Virus record (IMG/VR): IMGVR_UViG_3300028920_000045
Span: 43,750-107,749 of that record
Source: a virus
Length of the DNA stretch: 64,000 nucleotides
Direction: 5' to 3' (one strand)
The notes beneath the pieces are model-generated. The model was not told the origin of the DNA. It searched no databases and saw only the letters and a list, made by a program, of their open reading frames with translations. Every line of letters starts with the position of its first letter. Positions within the stretch are counted from its first letter, which is position 1. Shown here one piece after another: positions 26,508 through 35,600 of this stretch. A program made the position numbers and the translations under genes.

Positions 26508-28699
26508 AGACGACCAGGACGAAGTCGAAGCCGATGGTCTCGGGGTACTTCGGGACCCTGGCCGTGGTCCTCTCCAGAGAACTCGGGGTGAAGGTCATTC
26601 CGTCCGACGGTGCCTGTTGCACCGATTGTCGTACGACCATCGCCCTCCCGATAGCTGCCGAGCACCTCCCCGACGACTCGGCCCGAATCCTCGACGGACT
26701 CCTCGACCATGAGTCCGGACATATCCGGTGCGTCAAACTCGACGAGGAACTCGGACGAGTTCCCATCGACAAGGTTGAGCCGCCGGGGACGTCTCCTCAA
26801 CTTCATACGATAATGAACGGGTTGATCGACGGTCGTGACCAGATCAAAATGACCCGACTGTACCCGGGTGTCTCGGAGAACTTCGATCACTCGTACCGGT
26901 GGGGACGGGACAGTCACCTCCGGAACGTCGAGGAGTACGAGAAGACCGGTAACCCGGCACTCGCCCCCTCCCTCTTCCGCAACGTGGTCTGCGTTCTGAC
27001 CTCGATCATGAGGGGGTACGATCCGAGTCCCTGGGGTGAGGAGGCGAACGACCTGGTCCGGACTCACCTGGCAGACGAGGTCAGGGACGGGCTCCGACTC
27101 GTCGACGAGTTCGGGTCACCCGAGGAGTTCTTCTCCCTCTCGAAGCGGGTCCTCTCGAAGCTGGGGGACCTGGCCGAAGAACCGCCGCCTCCTCCCCCCG
27201 GTCCGGGTGGGGAGGGCGATCCGACTCCGGGAGAGGACGACGACGGTGACCCGTCCGGTGGTCAGGGTGGCGAGGAGGACGAAGACGACGACCAGGACGG
27301 TGAGGGTGAGGGAGACGAGGACGAGGACGGAGACGCCCAGGGCGAAGGGGACGACGAGGACGAGGATGGTCCCCAGGACGACGGAGACGGCCCAGGAGAG
27401 ACGAACGGGGACGAGGACGAGGGCGAGGACGAGGGTGAGGGTGAGGACGGGTCCGGGTCTGGAGACGGCCAGGAGGACGACGAGGACGGCGACGACCAGG
27501 ACGGTGAGGGAGACGACGAGGTCGACGACGACCAGGACGGTGAGGGAGAGGGTGGGGGAGACGAGGACTCCGACTCCCGAGGTGGGGAGCCTTCGGACAA
27601 GTGCGAGGGTGAGGTTGACTCGGTCGATCCCGATTACGGTGACGGAGGAGGAGGGATCGGTCCCGCTCTCCGGACCGCCCTCAAGGAAGACCTCGAAGCC
27701 CTGGAGTGCGACGACGACCCGGTCGACGGAGCTGCCAGACGTCACCTCGACGAGCAGTGCAAGAGGTCCCTCGGTCGGGTCCATATCCCGCACCCCGTTG
27801 CCCTTGCCGCCGACCGGGTGTGCGACCCCCTGGAGTTCACCTCGGCAAGCCGACAGGAACTCCTCAAGCTCTACCACTCGATCAAGAACCAGGTCACTCC
27901 GGAGATCGGTCGACTCCGGTCTCAACTCCTCCGAGCCCTCAAGTGTCAGCAGGCGAAGAAGCTCCGGGTCGAGCAGGAGGACGGGGAGTCCCTCCACGAC
28001 GGGTCACTCTACAAACTGATCTCGGGTGGGGACGAGAGGGTCTTCCGGAAGAGACTCCCCGGACTCAACCTCGACACCGACCTCTCGATCCTCACCGACC
28101 AGTCTGGGTCGATGTCGGGAGGAGGGAAGATCGAGACGGCCCGGAAAGCCGTGATCGCCCTGACCGAGACCTGTGCGTCGATCAAGGTCCCGGTTGAGGT
28201 CCTCGGGTGGGACACGGGCGAGACCGTCGTCTATCCGAATCCACCGTACAACCGGGGCGAGAATCAGAGGTATCGAGTCTATAAGACCCACGACGAACCT
28301 CTCAACGACACGGTCCGGGCTCGCCTCGCGTCGATGGGTTCCGGTATCCAGAATTGCGACTCCGAGGCCGTTGCGTGGGCGGCTGACCGACTCCAGTTGA
28401 GGAGGTCGAAGAGGAAGGTCCTCCTCGTCCTGTCGGACGGACATCCCGCCTCGTCGACCGTCGACTCCGGAGTCGACGGAGTGAATATCCGACGGGTCGT
28501 CGACCGGGCCTTCGACGCCGGGATCGAGGTCGTGTCCATCGGGATCAAGACCGACGCACCGAGGTATTACTATCCGGTCTCGATTGTCCTCCACGACATC
28601 TCGGCTCTCTCGAAGACCTTGGTCGGAATCCTGGACGCCCTTCTTCGACAGGGGAAGAGGGTCGTCCGCAAGATGGACCGGACAGAACTGGGAGTGTAG
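26504..28699 (+). CDS. CobT-like VWA protein with HExxH motif and acidic linker
   Basis: This 731-aa protein starts at GTG overlapping the CobS-like stop. Near the N-terminus a C-C-T-D-C cluster (about 38-42) and H69-E70-S-G-H73 form an HExxH signature, hinting at a metal site or protease-like fold. Residues about 230-370 are an extreme Asp/Glu/Gly-rich linker. The C-terminal VWA domain holds the MIDAS DQSGS (532-536) within SILTDQSGSMSGG, plus LLVLSDGHP. Together with 25272 it resembles the CobS-CobT chelatase pair, but no cobalamin genes are near, so the partner substrate is probably different. Confidence 0.82.
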   Translation: MKTTRTKSKPMVSGYFGTLAVVLSRELGVKVIPSDGACCTDCRTTIALPIAAEHLPDDSARILDGLLDHESGHIRCVKLDEELGRVPIDKVEPPGTSPQLHTIMNGLIDGRDQIKMTRLYPGVSENFDHSYRWGRDSHLRNVEEYEKTGNPALAPSLFRNVVCVLTSIMRGYDPSPWGEEANDLVRTHLADEVRDGLRLVDEFGSPEEFFSLSKRVLSKLGDLAEEPPPPPPGPGGEGDPTPGEDDDGDPSGGQGGEEDEDDDQDGEGEGDEDEDGDAQGEGDDEDEDGPQDDGDGPGETNGDEDEGEDEGEGEDGSGSGDGQEDDEDGDDQDGEGDDEVDDDQDGEGEGGGDEDSDSRGGEPSDKCEGEVDSVDPDYGDGGGGIGPALRTALKEDLEALECDDDPVDGAARRHLDEQCKRSLGRVHIPHPVALAADRVCDPLEFTSASRQELLKLYHSIKNQVTPEIGRLRSQLLRALKCQQAKKLRVEQEDGESLHDGSLYKLISGGDERVFRKRLPGLNLDTDLSILTDQSGSMSGGGKIETARKAVIALTETCASIKVPVEVLGWDTGETVVYPNPPYNRGENQRYRVYKTHDEPLNDTVRARLASMGSGIQNCDSEAVAWAADRLQLRRSKRKVLLVLSDGHPASSTVDSGVDGVNIRRVVDRAFDAGIEVVSIGIKTDAPRYYYPVSIVLHDISALSKTLVGILDALLRQGKRVVRKMDRTELGV

Positions 28700-28702
28700 G
28701 AA

Positions 28703-28743
28703 TGGACGGGGTCTCCTCTCTCTCTGCTTTCTCTCCCCGTCCA
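28703..28743 (+). other. Stem-loop upstream of the terminator
   Basis: TGGACGGGG (28703-28711) pairs perfectly with CCCCGTCCA (28735-28743), enclosing a pyrimidine-rich 23-base loop of CT repeats. It starts four bases after the CobT-like stop and abuts the terminator hairpin, so the transcript would end in two consecutive hairpins. Confidence 0.5.
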
Positions 28744-28779
28744 CGGGACGCCCGGGATGGTCTCGGGCGTCCCGTCTTT
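28743..28779 (+). terminator. Strong intrinsic terminator
   Basis: ACGGGACGCCCG (28743-28754) and CGGGCGTCCCGT (28764-28775) form a perfect 12-bp GC-rich stem with a 9-base loop, followed by CTTTCT. It ends the CobS/CobT unit and precedes the next gene by 27 bases. It is the clearest terminator in the window. Confidence 0.85.
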
Positions 28780-28802
28780 CTCCCTAACCGGAAGGGTTGA
28801 GC

Positions 28803-29660
28803 ATGGCACCCGGACTCGAAGAACTCCGGTCTCGGTTCTCGAAGGTCGGAAAGGCCGAGAGAGAGAAGAAGGCCGAAGAGGAACGGATCGCTCTCCGGGA
28901 GCGAGAGGTCAAGATGGTCGACCTCACCCTCAAGGGACTGGTCGACGCCCGGTCCGAACTCCGACTCCAGAACGAGGAGGCGGTTCGTCGAGGTGGAGAG
29001 GGTGTCGACGTCCCCGACTGTCTCGGGTTCTGTGAGGCCAGGAACCGGGAGAAGGCCAAGAGGGATACCTGTCGGGCCTGCGGGGTCCGTGGGAATTGTG
29101 AGTCGACCGACCGAGACCTCGGGGTCTGGAAGAACCTCAAGGCGTACGCTCCTCGGTGCTTCATACAGGGGCTCAACCGGAAGGACAGGAAGAACCGTAT
29201 CCAGTGCAACGCTTGTCCGTACAAGACCCCCTGTGTCGGCCATCGGGAGTACCGGGCTCTCCTGAAAAAGAGGGAGTTCTTCCAGAAGAAACAGAAGGAG
29301 AAGGAAGAGAGGGACCGGAAGGAAGAGGAGGCTCTCGCCCGAGCTGCCAAAGCACCAGACGAGATCAAGACCGACGTCGTCTTCGAGCGGTACGAGTATC
29401 GCGGGCTCACGGCCAAGGGCCGACGGTCCGAGAAGTTCTGGGAGGTCGCTCGTCGAGGACGGTTCCTCCTCCGACGGTGGGGGAAGATCAGGGGGACGAA
29501 GGTCGACCGTCTCCTCAACGTCTACTCGTCCGATACCGTGGCTCAAGAGAGGATGGACGAACTCACGTCCCAGAAGACGGGCAAGGGGTACCGGTACGAC
29601 AGCCGACCGACTCGGTCCGTCGTGATCCGCCCCGACTCGAAGACCTGGGTCGAGGCTTGA
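28803..29660 (+). CDS. WGR-domain protein with two four-cysteine modules
   Basis: This 285-aa protein's ATG follows GAAGGG by 6 bases. It opens with the peptide GLEELRSRF, shared in form with four other proteins here, then a charged helix. Two cysteine modules follow: C73, C90, C93, C99 and C119, C135, C138, C144 (each ending C-x2-C-x5-C). The C-terminal 90 residues match a WGR domain: FLLRRWGKIRGTKVDRL, then SSDTVAQERMDELTSQKT and GKGYR. WGR domains in PARP-like and MolR-like proteins bind nucleic acid ends or sense breaks. It lies alone after a terminator, so it probably begins a new unit. Function is inferred as nucleic-acid binding. Confidence 0.7.
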   Translation: MAPGLEELRSRFSKVGKAEREKKAEEERIALREREVKMVDLTLKGLVDARSELRLQNEEAVRRGGEGVDVPDCLGFCEARNREKAKRDTCRACGVRGNCESTDRDLGVWKNLKAYAPRCFIQGLNRKDRKNRIQCNACPYKTPCVGHREYRALLKKREFFQKKQKEKEERDRKEEEALARAAKAPDEIKTDVVFERYEYRGLTAKGRRSEKFWEVARRGRFLLRRWGKIRGTKVDRLLNVYSSDTVAQERMDELTSQKTGKGYRYDSRPTRSVVIRPDSKTWVEA

Positions 29661-29670
29661 CGGAGGACTC

Positions 29671-29988
29671 ATGCCAGAGTATACGAAGTGTCCCCATTGT
29701 GGATTTGCCGTCCCGATCCCCGGGACCAGGAAGAAGAGGACGACGAGGGTGATCGCTGGAGTGCCTGGTCAGTGGGAACCGACCGACTACCAGGGAGCAC
29801 GGAAGGGGGACGAGGTCCTTCTCGTTTTCGGGGTCGGGAAGAAGTCGCAGACCACTCGGGGCAGGGTCGTCCGGAAGTACCGGGGGATCTATCTTCGGAC
29901 CATCGGACCGCAACCGACGACTCGTACGTTCTTCGATGTCCCGACCGTGGACTCTGCGACGTCTGTCTTCCGGAGGGTGAGGACGTGA
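29671..29988 (+). CDS. Small protein with CPHCG motif, unrecognised
   Basis: This 105-aa protein starts at ATG after GGAGGAC. The start TKCPHCGFAVPIPG looks like half a zinc ribbon; no second pair follows. The middle (GDEVLLVFGVGKKSQTTRG then RVVRKYRGIYLR) looks like a small beta barrel, as in KOW/SH3-like folds. Its stop overlaps the sigma-like gene start. It may be a nucleic-acid-binding partner of that gene. Confidence 0.55.
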   Translation: MPEYTKCPHCGFAVPIPGTRKKRTTRVIAGVPGQWEPTDYQGARKGDEVLLVFGVGKKSQTTRGRVVRKYRGIYLRTIGPQPTTRTFFDVPTVDSATSVFRRVRT

Positions 29989-30710
29989 CCCGTTCCAGGA
30001 AGATCCCTCCGGAGAGGGTCCGACCCGAGGTGGCCGTCTCCCCGGAGAACGTCCGGAAGTACGTCCGACTCCTTCGGACCCAGGCCATGAGACTCGCCCG
30101 AGCCGAACGGACCGGGATCGATGACGCCGACCAGGAGATCGCACTCCTGGTTATGGAGGCTCTCCCGAAGTACGACCCCCACCGGGCGACGGTCCGACAG
30201 TGGGTCCGACTCTACGTCACCGGCCGGGTCCGAGACCGGGTCGCCTCGGCATCGGCCGTGAAGAACCGTCCGACCGTCTGGACGTACGACCAGGTCTGGG
30301 GATGGTACCGTCAACCGGCCCAGGCGACTCCCGGGATCGAGGAAGACCAGGAGTCCGAAGATCTGACCACGACCGAGGACCAGTTCTTCGAGTCCGAACG
30401 TCGTGTCCGATTCGAGGAGGCCATCGCAGAGGCAGAGTCCGAACTTCGACGAACGGTCCGACCTGGTCAGGCCGACATCGCCGTCAAGGTCTTTCGGACT
30501 CGTCTGGAGGAGGCGACGGAGACGGGACGACAGAGACGACAGAACCCCCGGGCGACGGTTGAGTCCCTGGGGATCTCGTACTATGAGGAGAGACGACTCT
30601 GGCTCCAGGGTCGGACCCTCCTCCGGAGAGCACTCCGACAGAGAGGAGAACTCGGAGCCCCGGAGAGGGTCCGACCCCGAACTATTCACCACAAGGGCGA
30701 ACGCCCGTAA
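29985..30710 (+). CDS. Sigma-factor-like protein
   Basis: This 241-aa protein starts at GTG overlapping the previous stop. Residues 28-86 read like sigma70 region 2: a helix RLLRTQAMRLARAERTG, then DDADQEIALLVMEALPKYDP, then RATVRQWVRLYVTGRVRDRV, matching the DLxQEgxxgLxxAlekyDp ... FxxwAxxxIrg pattern. The last 50 residues (RATVESLGISYYEERRLWLQ, GRTLLRRAL) resemble a region 4 helix-turn-helix. The segment between is long and acidic. Phage sigma factors redirect host RNA polymerase to late genes. The match is by eye and the domains are divergent, so an inactive or anti-sigma use is possible. Confidence 0.6.
   Translation: MTRSRKIPPERVRPEVAVSPENVRKYVRLLRTQAMRLARAERTGIDDADQEIALLVMEALPKYDPHRATVRQWVRLYVTGRVRDRVASASAVKNRPTVWTYDQVWGWYRQPAQATPGIEEDQESEDLTTTEDQFFESERRVRFEEAIAEAESELRRTVRPGQADIAVKVFRTRLEEATETGRQRRQNPRATVESLGISYYEERRLWLQGRTLLRRALRQRGELGAPERVRPRTIHHKGERP
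30676..30686 (+). promoter_or_regulatory. CCCGAACTATT motif upstream of 30738
   Basis: This word lies in the last codons of the sigma-like gene, 51 bases before the next start, and differs by one base from CCCGAACTATC found upstream of 48546 and 55641. It may be a promoter element. Being within coding sequence, it could also be chance. Confidence 0.25.
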
Positions 30711-30737
30711 CTGGAGAGAGAGGGAGGACGAGGAACG

Positions 30738-31958
30738 ATGGCGAAGAAGAAGAAGACGAAGTCCGAGGACGAGCACTCGATCCCGAAGTGTCTGGGGTTC
30801 CATGCCGGGGACTCGACCTGCGACGGTGACCCCGAGGCGGCTGACCCGGAGATGCGGGAGAGCTGCCCGGTCCGGGAGGAGTGCATCCGGCTCCAGTCCT
30901 ACGCCACCGAGACCGGGGAGGACGCGGACGAGCTGATCAAGGGCCACGCCTCGGTCGAGTCCGTGGTCCGGATGCTCGACGAGCAGGAGGACGACGACTC
31001 CGACGTCGAGGACGAGGACGACTCCGACGTCGAGGACGAGGAGGAGGACGTCGAGGACGAGGAGGAGGACGTCGAGGACGACTCCGACGTCGAGGACGAG
31101 GACGACGTCGAGGACGACGTCGAGGACGAGGACGAGAACCAGGAGTCCGAGGAGGACGAGGAGGAGGCCGAGCCGATGCCGACGAAGAAGACCAAGGACA
31201 AGACCAAGGACAAGACGACGACGAAGAAGGAGTCGACCAAGTCGAAGACCAAGTCGACGAAGAAGACCTCGAAGAAGTCGTCGAAGAAGAAGACGGCCCC
31301 CGCCAAGGACGAGACCTCGAAGAAGTCGTCGAAGAAGAAGACGGCCAAGGCCAAGACCAAGGACTCGGGGTCGAAGAAGACCTCGAAGAAGAAGACCGAG
31401 CCCGAGAAGCCCGAGTGCTTCGAGGACGAGACCAAGTACAACGGGAACGTGGACCCCTGCAAGTCCTGTCCGGTCGGGAAGGAGTGCAAGACCCGGGTCT
31501 ACACGAAGCGGACCCTCGCCCGTCGGAAGGCGAAGAAGAAGGAGACGGCCCAGGAGCCGCCGAAGAAGCCGAAGACGACCACGACCAAGGGGTCGACCCC
31601 GAAGTCGCCCCAGACGTCGGCTCCGGTCGCCACGGACGGCAACCCGGTCCTCGGGGTCGCCCACTCCCAGGGGTGGGACGTCCAGGACTTCGGGACGTAC
31701 CAGGAGGTCGGTCGGTTCGTCGGCCGGGGCCAGACCCCCGAGGTCTTCCTCCGGGTCTTCGAGGACGGGGCGTTCCTCCGGGTCGCCACCTCCGACACCT
31801 CCCCGGCCGGTCTCCGGGCCGACCCGTCATTCCTGGTCGAGACCCTCAAGGCGAAGAAGTCCGACGCCCCCGGCTTCGACTTCGACCTGGAGGTCAAGAC
31901 CAAGGGCGTCCGGAAGTCCCTGATCGAGACCCTGACCGACGAGCCCTCGATCATCTAG
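30738..31958 (+). CDS. Acidic/Lys-rich protein with two cysteine modules
   Basis: This 406-aa protein starts at ATG. It begins with Lys repeats, then a cysteine module (C18, C28, C43, C49). A long Asp/Glu/Val run covers 82-147, a Lys/Ser/Thr run (KKTSKKSSKKK type) 149-224, and a second module C227, C241, C244, C250. The C-terminal 100 residues are globular (about 300-406). Codon use is strictly GC-ending, like the ssDNA-binding protein at 36968, which has the same mix of acidic runs, KKTSKKK runs and a PxCF...CxxCx5C module. The two may share a tail of common origin. Possible role: abundant DNA-associated protein. No known family. Confidence 0.65.
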   Translation: MAKKKKTKSEDEHSIPKCLGFHAGDSTCDGDPEAADPEMRESCPVREECIRLQSYATETGEDADELIKGHASVESVVRMLDEQEDDDSDVEDEDDSDVEDEEEDVEDEEEDVEDDSDVEDEDDVEDDVEDEDENQESEEDEEEAEPMPTKKTKDKTKDKTTTKKESTKSKTKSTKKTSKKSSKKKTAPAKDETSKKSSKKKTAKAKTKDSGSKKTSKKKTEPEKPECFEDETKYNGNVDPCKSCPVGKECKTRVYTKRTLARRKAKKKETAQEPPKKPKTTTTKGSTPKSPQTSAPVATDGNPVLGVAHSQGWDVQDFGTYQEVGRFVGRGQTPEVFLRVFEDGAFLRVATSDTSPAGLRADPSFLVETLKAKKSDAPGFDFDLEVKTKGVRKSLIETLTDEPSII

Positions 31959-31968
31959 GAGGTCCGAC

Positions 31969-32586
31969 GTGGCCCCTTCCATCGACGACCTCCGGAAACG
32001 ATACCGTCCCGGACGTCGGAAGAAGGACGACGAGACCGAGACCTCTGGCCGTGGTGGTCGGGGGTCTCGGTCAACCCGTCCTTGTATCCGGTGCAAGGGC
32101 CAGGGTACGGTCGGGGGGGACGAGTTCTCGAAGACGGCCGAGGTCCGGTGTCCTCGGTGCGGGGGGACGGGGATCGATCCCGACACACCCCACGAAGAAC
32201 GACGGCCCCGACGAGCCGGGACCGAGGTTGACCCCGAGGACCTCTTCCGTACTCCCGACGAGAGGAAGAAGGCCAGGCAGAAGAAGGTCAACCCGAAAGC
32301 CCTGGCCGACAAGGTCCGGAAGAAGACCGGGAAGAAGTACAAGATCGTCGACGACGGCCGTGGTCACAAGGACGCGGTCCTCTACTTCGGGAAGTACTCC
32401 GGGTCGAAGGTCTCTCACCTGGTCGCGGACGAGGATGGACGGAGCTATCTTCTCTGGGTCCTCAAGGAAGGATTCGAGGACGAACTCAAGGAAGTCGTCG
32501 TCCACCGTCTCCACCTCGAAGGGTACGACCCGGCCGAACGGATGTCAGACCCCCGAGGTACCCTCCCCCGTCGGACCCCTTTCTAG
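31969..32586 (+). CDS. DnaJ-type zinc finger plus DUF3820-like protein
   Basis: This 205-aa protein starts at GTG. It opens with SIDDLRKRY, the shared N-terminal peptide. Residues about 38-70 have two C-x2-C-x-G-x-G units (CIRCKGQGT, CPRCGGTGI), as in DnaJ zinc fingers. The C-terminal part, with LYFGKYSGSKVSHLV then SYLLWVLKEGF, matches the FGKYKG...YLxW pattern of DUF3820-type domains, often found beside exonucleases. It ends just before the DNA polymerase gene, so a role with the polymerase is plausible. Confidence 0.6.
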   Translation: MAPSIDDLRKRYRPGRRKKDDETETSGRGGRGSRSTRPCIRCKGQGTVGGDEFSKTAEVRCPRCGGTGIDPDTPHEERRPRRAGTEVDPEDLFRTPDERKKARQKKVNPKALADKVRKKTGKKYKIVDDGRGHKDAVLYFGKYSGSKVSHLVADEDGRSYLLWVLKEGFEDELKEVVVHRLHLEGYDPAERMSDPRGTLPRRTPF

Positions 32587-32600
32587 CACCTCGGAGGTGC
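32586..32600 (+). promoter_or_regulatory. Hairpin covering the ribosome binding site of the polymerase gene
   Basis: GCACCT, loop CGG, AGGTGC forms a 6-bp stem between the stop of 31969 and the TTG start at 32605. The GGAGG that serves the TTG lies inside it (32593-32597). With a rare TTG start, this suggests polymerase is kept at low level, or is made only when ribosomes finishing the upstream gene melt the hairpin. Confidence 0.45.
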
Positions 32601-32604
32601 CGTC

Positions 32605-35600
32605 TTGAGTCCCACTGCTGACCCCTGGGTCAATCTTCACGTTCACTCTATGTTCTCCCTCCTCGACGGGGTCGGGTCGTATGAGGACTATGCGAAGAGG
32701 TTGATCCGGTGGAGGGAGAAGGTCGGACTCAAGGGACCGGGGTACCTCGCCGCGACCGAGCACGGGTCGATGCGGGGGATCGTCCGTCTCCAGAAGGTCG
32801 CAGAGGAGAACGACCTCCGACCCATCTTCGGGATCGAGTTCTACACGGCCGAGGACCTCACCGTTAAGTCTCTCTCCGACGCGGACAAGAGTCTCGTCCA
32901 GAAGGAACCGTTCCGGGAGAGACGGTCGTTCCAGGCTCGACTCGAAAAGTACCGGGGAATCCGACCCCGGTGGCACCTCACCGCCTGGGCCTTGAACGAG
33001 ACCGGACTCCGGAACCTGATCCGTCTCTCCTCGATTGCCTGGATAGACGGGTTCTATTACAAGCCCCGGATCGACTTCCCCACCCTGGAGAAGTACTCGG
33101 ACGGGATCGCCATCGGGTCGGCTTGCCTGGCCGGTCCTCTCTGTTCTCCGGTCCTCGACGGTGAGCCGTTGGTCGCCGTCGAGAACGCGGTCTTCCTCAA
33201 GGACGTCTTCGGTGATCGGTTCTACGTCGAGATCATGGCGAACGGTATCCCCGAGCAGGACCGGGCGAACCGTGCTCTCGTCCGTATCGCCCGACGACTC
33301 GACCTCCCGTTGATCGCCACGGTGGACAGTCATTACACACAGCCTCGGGACTGGAGACTCCAGGAGGCGCTACTCTGTGTCCAGACGAACGACAAGATCG
33401 CCAACCCTAAACGGTTCCAGTTCTCCTCTCGGGACTTCTGGTACAAGACCGGAGACGAAGTCCGAAAGGGGTTCCGCCAGTACCATCCCTGGCTCAAGAC
33501 CTCGGTCGTCCGACGGGCGATTCGGACCACGGCCGAACTCGCGGAGAGGTGCGAGGCGACCTTGACCCTCGACCCCTTGGCAGCTCTCCTTCCGACGCCG
33601 TCCGACCGGGACACGACACCCGAGGAGGACTTCGAGGCTCTCCGGGACCTGTGTGTCGAGGGGTGGGTCTGGAGACGGATCGAGGACCGGGCCAAGTTCG
33701 TCGCGGGGGTGAGGAAGTCCTCGGTCTCTCGGGTCGTGAAGGAGTATAAGAAACGACTCGCCCACGAACTCCGAGTCCTCCGGGAGAAGAAGTTTTCCCG
33801 GTACATCCTGGTCCTGTATGACCTGGTCCAGTGGGCGAGGGATCAAGGGATCTTTGTAGGACCAGGACGAGGGTCGGCGGCGGGGTGTCTGGTCGCGTAC
33901 CTCGTCGGGGTGACGTCGATGGACCCGGTCGAGCACGGACTCCTATTCGAGAGGTTCCTCCCTCCTGGTCGAGTGGACTTCCCGGACATCGACGTCGACT
34001 TCGAGAAGGAGAGACGACCCGAGGTGATCCAGTACCTCGTCGACAAGTACGGTCGAGGGAGCACGGCCCAGATCTCGACGTACTCGACCATGAAAGGGAG
34101 GGGTTGTTTCCGGGACGTTGCCAGGGTGTACTCGGTCTCCACGACCGAGACGAACCGGGTGGCCTCTGCCATCCTCCAGAGACTCCCAGGACACGAACGA
34201 GAGGACCACTGTATCGAGGACTCTCTCGATACGTCTCCCGAGTGCAAGGCCTTCCGGAAGAAGAACCCGGTCGTCTTCTCGGTGGCCGAACGTCTGGAGG
34301 GGACCATCCGTCAAGTCGGTCTCCACGCGGCCGGGGTCGTGGTCACTCCGAACCCGCTGATCGAGATCGTCCCTCTGGAGTCACGGGTCGACCCAGACAC
34401 GAAGGCCCGGGTCCCGGTGATCGCTGTCGACTTCCGGGACGCCCAGGAACTCGGGTTGATCAAACTCGACGCTCTCGGTCTCAAGCACCTCACGGCAATC
34501 CGTCACTCCCTCCAGGCCGTCGAGGATCTGTACGGTGGGGCGATCACCCTGGAGGACCTGGAGTCGGAGCACTACCAGGACCCGAAGGTCCTCGGCGCGT
34601 TTGACGATCCGGCGAACCGGGTGGGGGTCTTCCAGTTTGACTCTCCGACCATGTCGTCGATCATGACCTTCCCGGTGACCAGATTCGAGGACCTGGTCGC
34701 ACTCAACGCACTCAACCGTCCCGGGGCCATGAGGTCAGGACTCGCCCGACGGTACGCCGCCCGAGCCCGGAAGGGAACCAAGCCGAAGAAGGTCCATCCG
34801 ATCCTCGACCGGATCACGTTCCCGACTCTCGGGGTCCTTTGCTACCAGGAGCAGGTGACCAGGGTCTTCGTCGAGCTGGCAGGGTACGACCCCGGGGACG
34901 CCGACAAGATCCGGAAGAAGATCGGAAAGAGTGAGGGTGAGAAGGCCATCGCTCCGGAGAAGACGAAGTTCGTGACCGGTGCTGTCGACCGTGGTCTGGA
35001 CGAGGACAAGTCGAAGGTCCTCTTCGCCCAGATCCTCAAGTTCGGCGGGTACGCTTTCAATAAGTCCCACGCCGCTGCGTATTCGGCTCTGGCATACTGG
35101 GAAATGAGACTCCTCGTCGAGTTCCCCGACACGTTCTTCCTCGGTCTCCTCCAGGCCGAGGATCAACTTCCGAAGGTCGCCCGGTATATCGAGACGTCGT
35201 CTCGGCACGGTGTCGACGTTCTTCCTCCGGACGTGAACGAGTCGACGACCCGGTACCGTCTGGTCCACCGCAACACGATTCGATGTCCCCTCAACGGACT
35301 CAAGGGTATCGGTGCGAAAGCTGCCGACTCGATAGTCAAGGGTCAACCGTTTCGGTCCGTGGCCGACCTGGTCAACCGAACGGACTCCCGGGCCGTGACG
35401 TCGAAGGCCCTGGAGGTTCTGGCCCAGGCAGGAGCCCTCGACTCCCTGGTCCCGAATCGGAGGTACCTGGTCGAGAACGCAAAGGACCTGGCCGAGAGGA
35501 TCAGGAAGAAGGACGGCGAGTCGGTCGACACCGAGGTCAGTCTCTCCGGTTCGTCTCCCGACTACTCGAAGACGGAGAGGATAAGACGGGCGGTCGAGAT

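Noticed and set aside
27180-27600. Asp/Glu/Gly repeat DNA in the CobT-like gene as a functional DNA repeat
   Set aside because: The frame stays open and the protein is simply acidic low complexity with varied codons; no fixed unit length.
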